DNA of 6,678 nucleotides, taken from NCBI GenBank assembly GCA_003157235.1, contig PMJC01000379.1:1-6678 (forward strand), given 5' to 3'. The stretch comes from Methanosarcina sp. (GTDB lineage Archaea; Halobacteriota; Methanosarcinia; Methanosarcinales; Methanosarcinaceae). Below the pieces are notes generated by a model that saw only the letters and a program-made list of their open reading frames with translations, did not search any database and was not told the DNA's origin. This document shows positions 1 through 6,321 of the stretch, piece after piece (position 1 is the first letter of the stretch; every line of letters begins with the position of its first letter). A program made the translations under genes and the position numbers.

Positions 1-704
1 TCTGAAATCTTTGTTTCATAGTCTAAAGCCTTTGTTGGGTCAACTGCTGCTAAATATCTCTTTGGATGAACTACCGAAAGTTGAGTGGTATTGGTGTTTT
101 TAAACGCCATAGTTAGTAAAGGACGATCTTTCATAAAGCCACGTCTTACAAATATTAATATGTTCTGAGCATACCACCATTCTACATTTTCGTTATTCCA
201 TATCTTTTTTCTTATGTAGTCAATTACTTCAAATCCATTGTCTCTAAATAATTTTACCCAATAATCGGGCCACTGTTCATTTATGTGTTGAGTTCCTCCT
301 TGAAAAGGTATTGCAGCAGAGAAAAGAATAACTGGACCGAGATTTACAAGACACTCTACGAAAGAGTGAGCACATTGAATAGGAAGATGTTCCGCAACTT
401 CTACCGAAACTACTAGATCGAATTGTTTCTCTATGTGGAAAGGTTTTTTCAAATCGAATGGTAAAAATTTTTCTTCCGGGATGTGTAACATTTTTCTATC
501 AATATAATCACCATCAATCCCCACAATATCTTTAATACCATATTTTGTAAAAACTGAAAGCCAATTTCCAACACCGCAACCGACATCAATAACATTTTCA
601 GGTTGGATTAACTCCAAAACAAAGGGAATGATCTCTTCTGCAGATCGTCTAGAACCTTCTTGAATAATATTGAAGAAATCTGTGCTATATTCATATTGTT
701 GCAT
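1..704 (-). CDS. Class I SAM-dependent methyltransferase, partial (3' end beyond left edge)
   Basis: This frame is open from an ATG at 702-704 to base 1, giving 234 codons with no stop; the gene continues outside the window. It shows the class I (Rossmann) methyltransferase pattern. Motif I, VIDVGCGVGNW, is at residues 38-48 and binds SAM. The acidic strand-2 end IVGIDGDY is at 60-67. FDLVVSVEVAEHLP at 95-108 matches motif II in this family. All key glycines and acidic residues are present, so the domain looks functional. No signal peptide or membrane segment is seen, so it should be cytosolic. The last visible residues, YETKIS, begin a heptad pattern also found at the end of the broken methyltransferase at 775-1486, so the missing part probably starts with a coiled coil. 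The start is supported by AAGGAG five bases upstream. The substrate is unknown; a glycan sugar is inferred from the nearby glycosyltransferase. Confidence 0.88.
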   Translation of the reverse strand, partial: MQQYEYSTDFFNIIQEGSRRSAEEIIPFVLELIQPENVIDVGCGVGNWLSVFTKYGIKDIVGIDGDYIDRKMLHIPEEKFLPFDLKKPFHIEKQFDLVVSVEVAEHLPIQCAHSFVECLVNLGPVILFSAAIPFQGGTQHINEQWPDYWVKLFRDNGFEVIDYIRKKIWNNENVEWWYAQNILIFVRRGFMKDRPLLTMAFKNTNTTQLSVVHPKRYLAAVDPTKALDYETKIS

Positions 705-709
705 GATAA

Positions 710-715
710 CTCCTT
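710..715 (-). promoter_or_regulatory. Shine-Dalgarno site of the left-edge methyltransferase
   Basis: The minus strand reads AAGGAG followed by five bases and then ATG (702-704). It is the strongest ribosome-binding match at a start in the window and fixes the start of this gene. The gap back to the upstream broken methyltransferase (stop at 775) is 70 bases. The two could have shared a transcript when the upstream gene was whole. Confidence 0.75.
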
Positions 716-774
716 ACTCACTCTGCAGTGTGTCAATTTTCTTGTAAGATCTAAGATTTGGCTATTCAAGTAGT

Positions 775-1486
775 TTATTTTTTCTCATATTCTGAAATTT
801 TTGTTTCACATTTTGAAACCTTTGTTTCATAGTTTGAAATCATATTTCCATGTTCATGCATTCCCTTTTCTAGTTCTCTTATGTAAGTTAATCCTTGTTT
901 TAATAGAGTAGCAGACGTGTCAACGAGATAATTGGACAAATTATCACATTTTTTTCTTTCACAATTTGAAGCTATAACAATGTAGTAGAGAGGATCTTTG
1001 CTATTTTCATCCACAAAATCAAAATTTATATTCTTTTTTTCAACAACAAAACTTAATAACTTTGGAATTCCTCTTCTGTTTAATTTCAATATGTTTGAAC
1101 CACAGTAGACTTTCTGTCCAACAAAATAGTATTTGAAAAATATTTCCTTAATAAATTTTCAAACTTTCTTCAATTGAGATTTCACAAATTGAGCCTTTCA
1201 AGAATTCGAGATTTTTTTCGTTATATGTTTGAAAAGCGGATTTTACAGCGTTTTCATCAATATCTATACATATTACATAATTTGCTTCCTTTGCTAATAA
1301 ATTACTTTCATAACCCTCTCCAGATGCAAGATCAAGTACATTTTTGCCACTTACAAATTGGGCTGCAAAAGCATAACGATGTAAATGTTCGTAATGAACT
1401 TCTGCCCCACACAAACCTGGATCCACAAAAGATAGGTATCTTTCACCTGTCCACCAGAACATTATATCAACCTGAACATTTATCAA
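775..1486 (-). pseudogene. SAM-dependent methyltransferase pseudogene with internal deletion and frame change
   Basis: Two open pieces in different frames appear to be the ends of one gene. The N-terminal piece (1148-1486) reads MFWWTGERYLSFVDPG, then HYEHLHRYAFAAQF, then motif I VLDLASGEGYESN and IDIDENAV, and stops at TAA 1148-1150 after IEESLKIY. The C-terminal piece is open from just below a TGA at 1159-1161 to TAA 775-777. It reads FVGQKVYCGSN, then FDFVDENSKDPLYYIVIASN, then a heptad tail. From memory of this family, WTGER proteins carry all these blocks in this order in one chain, so perhaps 70-80 central codons (motif II to the last strands) are missing. Two usually conserved glycines are changed (GYGS to GYES, and IGID to ICID), which also fits decay. 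The best N-terminal start is ATG 1460-1462; the frame also has a TTG at 1484-1486 and no clear ribosome site. The enzyme cannot fold as it stands. Confidence 0.8.
778..831 (-). repeat. 21-bp heptad-coding tandem repeat (YETKVSK / CETKISE / YEKK)
   Basis: Two and a half copies of a 21-bp unit encode seven-residue coiled-coil repeats at the C-terminus of the broken methyltransferase (811-831, 790-810, then a partial unit 778-789). The same unit appears in the left-edge gene: bases 1-20 match 791-810 at 18 of 20 positions. Such repeats usually vary in copy number by slippage or recombination. Confidence 0.75.
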
Positions 1487-1524
1487 TTTTTGATGTAGAT
1501 AGTATAGTTATGAGCTTTTTATAG

Positions 1525-1851
1525 TTAACTCAGCAAGTAATTTATACTTTTCATTTGTTCGTCAAATATTTTTATCCAATTCATCGAAAAAGATTTTGAT
1601 GGAGCTAATTCTGCATATTTACTTCGGATTGACTATCATAGTCTTGTAACTGATTCAATAATTTATTTTGAAATGTCTTTCCTTGCACTTTTCCATACAA
1701 ATTCAAGTGGATTTAGATCAGGTGAATAAAATGACAAGAATACCAATCTAATATCCAATTGCTCTACTTTTTTGACTGCAATCTCTTCCTGACATGTTCT
1801 TGAATTCTCCAGTAAAACTATGATACCATAATCAGTTTCCTTTTGTTTCCT
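1525..1851 (-). pseudogene. IS630-type DDE transposase remnant (C-terminal third)
   Basis: Read on the minus strand from 1851, one frame gives YGIIVLLENSRTCQEEI, then VFLSFYSPDLNPLEFVWKS, then APSKSFSMNWIKIF, ending at TAA 1525-1527. YSPDLNPxEFxWK is the signature of the IS630/Tc1 group, and its Glu is the third catalytic acid. The second catalytic Asp, normally in ILDN, is Glu here (LLEN). Three in-frame stops break the frame (TAA 1663-1665, TGA 1636-1638, TAG 1633-1635). Coding similarity before and after them stays in the same frame, so decay here was by substitution. The upstream two thirds of the transposase and clear terminal inverted repeats are not visible. Its stop lies 39 bases before the first GTT-GAT codons of the adjacent methyltransferase pseudogene frame. 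The element cannot move by itself. Confidence 0.85.
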
Positions 1852-2036
1852 TTAAAATCCAAATCTCTCTAAATTTTTTCTGGTTTTTAGATAAGATTAC
1901 ATTATTCTTTCAAAACTTAATAAGAACCAGAACAAATTAAAAAAACTCGCAATCATGTTAGAGGCTATCATCAGAAATCATAATATTAATTATATAAAAT
2001 TACAGATGCATGATACAAAAAAAATTTAAAAGACTT
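1852..2036. other. AT-rich stretch between transposase fossil and intron end, no gene seen
   Basis: This part should contain the 5' side of the transposase on the minus strand and domain IV of the group II intron on the plus strand. I could recognise neither: both strands have frequent stops, and no reverse transcriptase motif such as YADD is present. It probably contains one or more deletion joints between the two elements. Confidence 0.5.
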
Positions 2037-2111
2037 GAGCTGTATAAAGGGAGATTTTCAAGTACCGTTCTTATAGGAGAAAAGGGGAGTAACCCTCCCG
2101 ACTTACCTGAC
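2037..2111 (+). ncRNA. Group II intron 3' end: domains V and VI with 3' splice junction (fossil)
   Basis: Domain V is 2037-2070, exactly the usual 34 bases. The 5' arm is GAGCTGTATAAAGG, with the catalytic AGC at 2038-2040; the loop is GAGA (GNRA type); the 3' arm is TTTTCAAGTACCGTTC, with the two-base AA bulge at the expected place. One pair is lost near the base (T2041 opposite C2066), and A2046-C2059 is also unpaired. Domain VI follows: A2075-G2077 pairs with C2106-T2108, GGGAG 2085-2089 can pair with CTCCC 2095-2099, and A2105 is left bulged. That A lies seven bases from a predicted 3' end at C2111, where the branch-point adenosine belongs. The intron ends in AC, matching the usual AY. 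No domain I-IV or reverse transcriptase is seen upstream, so this is a truncated, non-mobile remnant; the lost domain V pair suggests it is inactive. Confidence 0.8.
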
Positions 2112-2139
2112 AATATTCCAAACATCTTTATACCCAGCA

Positions 2140-2553
2140 TCAGCTTATTATTCTTGTTTTATTGAAGGAGTAGCTTAGCAAAACTCTCGTGATTTTGTAG
2201 AACTCATTGACCTAATGAACGATATCAAAGAAAAATTCGATCGAAATATGATTAACCATTTCATTGCCCTTCAAAAATTTGTATCCAAAAATCCTCTTCT
2301 CTGTTTTTGTCAAAAACTTTAAAGCTATTGACTCATATGGGGAACTGATCTCTATTACGGCAAATGATGCCACATGATTCAATTAGTCATCGGTTAAGAA
2401 ATTTCTCCATCTAAAGGCCATCGATTTCAAAGTGAAGATCAATCCCAAATTTCGAGCACCAACATCGAAATATATACCATATCCCGATCTTGCATCAATG
2501 GATATTTTTGAGAACTGTTGTGTAAATCGGTGTAATTTATCATTATTTCTCAT
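2140..2553 (-). pseudogene. Unrecognised decayed reading frame
   Basis: From ATG 2551-2553 the minus strand stays in one frame to TGA 2140-2142, with only two internal stops (TAA 2383-2385, TAG 2212-2214) in 138 codons. That is far fewer than expected in DNA this AT-rich. The first section includes FTQQFSKISIDARSGYG and NLGLIFTLKSMAFRW; the second includes KFLTKTEKRIFGYKF; the third includes VNEFYKITRVLLSY. I do not recognise the family. Its first 56 codons coincide with the left copy of a diverged direct repeat, and some differences between the copies are silent in this frame, which weakly favours coding. Parts of the plus strand are also open (about 2190-2324), so the coding strand is uncertain. 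It may be a fragment of a mobile element. Confidence 0.35.
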
Positions 2554-2574
2554 TTAACCGAAGAACCATGAATT
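2382..2574. repeat. Diverged direct repeat, left copy
   Basis: This is the left member of a 193-bp pair; the other copy is 2899-3091. The first 20 bases match at 18 positions. Shared blocks keep their order with one- or two-base shifts: CGATTTCA, CCAAATTT followed by AGCAC, GTGTAATTTA against GTGCAATTTA, and ACCGA ahead of TATGAAT or CATGAAT. Overall identity is roughly 60-65% by eye. The copies have the same orientation, 517 bases apart. Confidence 0.7.
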
Positions 2575-2898
2575 TATATTTGATATTAATTTTTGAGTTT
2601 TTCTTCATGACGGATATAATCACTGAGGAAATATCTAAGAAAGTAGGCTGCATAAAATTAGTTTTTTATTAATATCGGATTCTGATTTATATTCTTTTGT
2701 ATTTGGTTAATAAATTAAATGCCTAAAAATGTTATTTTTTATGCTAAAACTCTAACATTAAAGTCGGGAAATCATCGTATTAGTATTCGAACTTGTGCCT
2801 AAAATTCGTTAGCTGCTGACAAATTGATTAATATTTGTACATATTATATATTATTTGGATAATAGGGACATATCCATGATACAATTTGAGATTATTTC
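2575..2898. other. Spacer between the direct repeats, no gene seen
   Basis: This is AT-rich sequence with frequent stops in all frames and no recognisable protein motif, RNA element or inverted repeat of note. It may be old coding or mobile-element DNA decayed beyond recognition. Confidence 0.5.
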
Positions 2899-3091
2899 AT
2901 TAGTCATCTGTTAAGTAATATTCTTGCCTTTTGATCTCGATTTCAACCCAAAAATAAGTTCCAAATTTTTAGCACTGAAAATGAAATCGATATCTTACTA
3001 CACCCTCACATCATGAATCCTTTAAAAAAATCTTGCAGAAACCAGTGCAATTTAACATGATTCCTCACTTTACCGATAACTTATGAATATA
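2899..3091. repeat. Diverged direct repeat, right copy
   Basis: This copy aligns with 2382-2574 over its full length. Its minus-strand frame is more damaged than the left copy: several stops occur where the left copy is open. The corresponding start is GTG instead of ATG, but R-N, K-L-H, F, Q, F and K of the first 16 codons are kept. It ends two bases from the stop codon of the broken methyltransferase at 3094-3722. Confidence 0.7.
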
Positions 3092-3093
3092 AA

Positions 3094-3722
3094 TTAATAT
3101 TTTTTAAATGCTATTTTATAAAAATCACCAGGATTATACCTAGTTTTATCGAATATTATATTTCTTAACCTTAAATTATTAGTTATATTTTTTTTATTTC
3201 CATCATTAAATCCAAGAAACAAATCCCTATTTTCAGGGATTAAATCAAATTGATGAAGATCCACCCATTTTTCGTGACTCTCTTCCCTGACAAAACCAAT
3301 TAAAAATAAAATTCCGTTTTTCTTTAATTATAGAATACATATTAAAAATGCATCTTTCTGGGTCTTCAGTATGATCAATCGCACTTCTAGAGTAACATAT
3401 ATGGAACGAATTCTCTCTAAATAATTTTAATAAATTTTCACATTTTACTTTTATAGGTTTGATCGGATAATCATAATGATATTTTGCCATTAATGAATTA
3501 TGAATATCAGCTAGTGGATCAATAGCGAGATTATCAAATAAATTATTATCAACTTCACATGCTAAGTTAGACAGTAGCCCGGAACAAACTTCTAAAAGTT
3601 TAATTTGGTTAACTTTGAACTCTTTATTTAACTCATCAATCACATTTATAAGTCGAATTGGAAATTGACTTTTTCTTTTATCTTCACTTAATAAAGAATT
3701 TACCGTCTAGTAAATTAGTCAT
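3094..3722 (-). pseudogene. SAM-dependent methyltransferase pseudogene, two single-base frameshifts
   Basis: Three consecutive frames join into one protein if one extra base is ignored at each of two points. Frame 1 starts at ATG 3720-3722 (MTNLLDGKFF), with GGGG four bases upstream as a possible ribosome site. It shifts near 3686-3692 into SEDKRKSQFPIRLINVIDEL, motif I LLEVCSGLLSNLA, AIDPLAD and CYSRSAIDHTEDPE. It shifts again at the CCC run 3285-3287 into EESHEKWVDLHQFDLIPE and ends with DFYKIAFKKY at TAA 3094-3096. The 629 bases minus two make 209 codons, a normal size for a small methyltransferase. HTEDP and LHQFDLIP are typical late blocks of a glycan-cluster methyltransferase family. 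Motif I has lost a conserved glycine (EVGSGP expected, EVCSGL found), so true decay is more likely than sequencing error or programmed frameshifting. The longest unbroken piece, 3245-3643 from a GTG, is not the full gene. Confidence 0.85.
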
Positions 3723-3983
3723 TTTTCCCCAAATTATTATCCCAAAAATTTATTTCATGGCTATAATCTCTATTATCATTATTTCTTAATCTACAATCAT
3801 TATTTCTTAATCTACAATACCGATATCGCATACGATACATTAAATTTCCAAATAACTGCATTGTAACACACCTTAGATTATAACAATGAGTTCATCCCAA
3901 AACCAGTTTTGTTTTCACAGCAATAAATGTTCAGAATAATTTTCGTGATCAAAAAGCTCGATTGATTATTGGGAACTTGAGGT
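3723..3983. other. Intergenic region between methyltransferase pseudogene and glycosyltransferase
   Basis: No gene is seen on either strand. It holds a perfect 21-bp tandem duplication (3776-3817) and a short palindrome CGATATCG just after it. Any promoter for the methyltransferase pseudogene would have to lie here, but I could not single one out. Confidence 0.55.
3776..3817. repeat. Perfect 21-bp tandem duplication
   Basis: The unit TCATTATTTCTTAATCTACA plus a final A occurs at 3776-3796 and again immediately at 3797-3817 without a mismatch. It is non-coding and looks like a recent slippage event, or possibly a paired binding site upstream of the broken methyltransferase gene. Confidence 0.85.
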
Positions 3984-4010
3984 TCAAAAACTCAATTTTG
4001 AGTTTTGTGA
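3984..4010 (-). terminator. Candidate transcription terminator after the glycosyltransferase
   Basis: A nine-base perfect stem (3987-3995 with 3998-4006, arms AAAACTCAA and TTGAGTTTT) has a two-base loop. It extends by three more pairs (3984-3986 with 4008-4010) around one bulged base. Read on the minus strand it lies 19 bases after the stop codon at 4030-4032, and its 3' arm runs into TTTTT. This fits a hairpin-plus-T-run bacterial terminator; the T-run alone would also suit archaeal termination. Confidence 0.6.
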
Positions 4011-4029
4011 TCAGCTAAATTAACAAATA

Positions 4030-6321
4030 TCAACGTATATTTAGGGTCCCGATCGTCCTTTTCACTATATTTCCAGATCTATTAAACGCATTTTTAATGA
4101 TGGGGTGCTTTTCTGCAATATTTCCGAGTTTTACACCCACAGAGAAAAGTGCGCTTTGCTTTATTGCTTTCAATTCTTGTTCTGCTTGAGCGGCTCCTGC
4201 TGTTTGACCTGCTAGTTTTAACCTATGCAGACCTTTATAACAATATTTCACATAAAATTCAGGTCTTTTTTCAATTAATAATTTGATGTAATCAACATTG
4301 GCATTATCCACATCATAAAAAGATAGCATTTTACTATCAGCGTCAGGCCTATTTCTATAATAGTATAAAGATTCTCTAATAACATCAACTTCATACCCAT
4401 AAGCTAATAATTTTATCCAAATTCTCCAATCTTGACAATTACAACTTTCTTCAGGCCAACCGCCAATGGATTTAAGAACATCCGTTCTGAATATACTATT
4501 GGCATCACCTTGGGTATTTTGAAAAAATAACAATGGCAGACAAATTCCAATTGGCTTATAAAAATAATTTGAGTGGAAATCTGCTTTTTCATGTTTTATT
4601 AACTTTAATATTTCTTCCTCATCTTCATCTTGGAAAAAAGTGTTGTAGGAAGAAAGAGCTGCTATGTCGTTTCTATTTTCCATAGCTTTTACAAATATTT
4701 CTACCATTTTTGGTTTTGCTATATTATCCGCATCAACCTCAATCAAGTACTTTGTATTCACATAAGGCAATGATTGATTTAGGGCGTTGCCAATACTAGT
4801 ATCGCTTTTTTGAATAAATAGTATATTTCTATATTTGTCTTTTAGATAATTAAAAACCATCAATGCTTTTGGATCTGTACTAGAATCTTTAACTAAAATA
4901 CTGATATTTTTATATGTCTGATCTAATAATGATTTTATTGTTGTCTCCAAATATTTCTTTGTTGTATAATTCATTGTGGGGATAATAATTGTCACACCTG
5001 GATTGCTAGATACATTGCTACTAACAAGATTTTCTAATAATTTTTCATCATACCATTTTAAAATATCAATAGGGTTAGTAACTTCTGTAACTCTTTTGTA
5101 CCCAGAATTAATTAGTTCATTTATATAATCATTAGTGTATTCTAAATAATTACCGATAAGCGTTGATAAGTTGTCTTTATTGCTAATATCATAACTTATA
5201 GCAGAATATAACTTACTTTCTACGCCTAAAATTTCCGGTATCCCACCTGTTCGAGATGTAATAAACGGTATTTTCGCAAGCATACATTCAATTACTGTAT
5301 TAGGAAAATTATCTAATTTTGACGGCAGAACTACTAGTCGCGCATTATCAATTAAATACTTTATAGCTTCATCACGCCTAGAGAATGTAAAAAACTTGCA
5401 TTTGAATCCTGGGAGCTTATCTTGGATCTGCTCCTTGGTAAATGTACTAGATTTACCCACAAATGTAATCTCGAATTCGCCACTGAAATTAGGCAAAATA
5501 TTATTAAGATGTCTTATAGCATCAATAAATTCTTTGATGCCTTTTCGCTCTTCAAACCTGCCAAAAAATATAATCTCCTTTCGAGCAGGAATCTGAGAGA
5601 GTTCAAAGTTAGTGAAATTAAACTTATGAGCAACAGATTCACAGTTAATTGGTAGAGACATTGGATTTCTGCATATGCTGGCATCTGGTTTCACTTTCCA
5701 TCCCTGATTCCTGCACCAGTCAAGCAAATGAACACTTGGCGAAACTTGGATATCTGCATTTTCAAAAGCATACTTTTCCATATGAAAAATTTGGACATCA
5801 TTTTCAGTCCAATTTAACTTTCCCATTCCATTAAATGCCCATTCCGAAGGGCTGTGAAGTTTCACAATTATTTTCGTCTGTTCATACAAATTAAAATTTT
5901 TCTTCATATTAACCGGTACAAAGGCATCAGCTTGCCAATCTGGGAATTCAATCAGATCAAATTTTTGTCCATATTTATTCATTAGCACCTGTAATGCTTC
6001 ATGATAGATATGACTACAAGCAAAAAATATATAGGTATTCATATAAATTTCATCCAGTTTCTCGTGATCTGACTCCTTGCAAAGCTCTATAGCATCGAAG
6101 ATTGGAATACCATATTTATTATAATATTTTTTCGCAAAATCATCAATTTTGCCATTAAATGAATAGTACAGGATTATTACGTTCCACCCATTATCATGCA
6201 ATAACTTAGCAATCTCATTATAATAAGAACCGATACCTCCATTAACTATGAGACCAGCAAAATCATGTGTAACTAAGCAAATACTTTTTACCATAAAAAT
6301 CCCATTTACCGCTACAATCAT
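4030..6321 (-). CDS. Bifunctional glycosyltransferase, GT4-like domain fused to GT2 domain
   Basis: The predicted 763-residue protein contains two sugar-transferase domains. Residues 12-430 form a GT-B fold enzyme of GT4 type. The N-terminal Rossmann half starts KSICLVTHDF with the glycine loop NGGIGSYY (27-34). The C-terminal half has FFGRFEERKG (252-261), PSKLDNFPNTVIE (333-345) and TGGIPEILG (358-366). The EX7E motif is present with Asp337 in place of the first Glu, a common variant in DNFPN enzymes. Residues 443-660 form a GT-A fold GT2 domain: VTIIIPTMNYTTKKYLE (443-459), DxD as D530-A-D532 for metal and nucleotide-sugar binding, GDANSIF (605-611) and QDWRIW (630-635), in the place of the usual ED acceptor motif. 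A basic helical tail follows, with no membrane segment, so it should act at the cytosolic membrane face or in the cytosol, probably adding successive sugars to a surface glycan. ATG 6292-6294 (MVKSICLVTHDF) is an equally good start. Residue numbers here use the longer frame. Confidence 0.9.
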   Translation of the reverse strand: MIVAVNGIFMVKSICLVTHDFAGLIVNGGIGSYYNEIAKLLHDNGWNVIILYYSFNGKIDDFAKKYYNKYGIPIFDAIELCKESDHEKLDEIYMNTYIFFACSHIYHEALQVLMNKYGQKFDLIEFPDWQADAFVPVNMKKNFNLYEQTKIIVKLHSPSEWAFNGMGKLNWTENDVQIFHMEKYAFENADIQVSPSVHLLDWCRNQGWKVKPDASICRNPMSLPINCESVAHKFNFTNFELSQIPARKEIIFFGRFEERKGIKEFIDAIRHLNNILPNFSGEFEITFVGKSSTFTKEQIQDKLPGFKCKFFTFSRRDEAIKYLIDNARLVVLPSKLDNFPNTVIECMLAKIPFITSRTGGIPEILGVESKLYSAISYDISNKDNLSTLIGNYLEYTNDYINELINSGYKRVTEVTNPIDILKWYDEKLLENLVSSNVSSNPGVTIIIPTMNYTTKKYLETTIKSLLDQTYKNISILVKDSSTDPKALMVFNYLKDKYRNILFIQKSDTSIGNALNQSLPYVNTKYLIEVDADNIAKPKMVEIFVKAMENRNDIAALSSYNTFFQDEDEEEILKLIKHEKADFHSNYFYKPIGICLPLLFFQNTQGDANSIFRTDVLKSIGGWPEESCNCQDWRIWIKLLAYGYEVDVIRESLYYYRNRPDADSKMLSFYDVDNANVDYIKLLIEKRPEFYVKYCYKGLHRLKLAGQTAGAAQAEQELKAIKQSALFSVGVKLGNIAEKHPIIKNAFNRSGNIVKRTIGTLNIR

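Noticed and set aside
1..831. CRISPR-like short repeats
   Set aside because: The 21-bp units are directly adjacent without spacers and encode in-frame heptads, so they are coiled-coil coding repeats.
1174..1524. Plus-strand 116-codon open frame
   Set aside because: It lies opposite the methyltransferase pseudogene and transposase end, has no recognisable motif, and is explained as a shadow of the minus-strand coding pattern.
3223..3242. Perfect AATCCCT/AGGGATT inverted repeat as a terminator
   Set aside because: It lies inside the restored coding frame of the methyltransferase pseudogene (IPENRDLF region) with no T-run after it, so it is likely coincidental.
5396..5834. Three short plus-strand open frames
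   Set aside because: All are antisense to the well-supported glycosyltransferase reading frame and show no ribosome site or domain.
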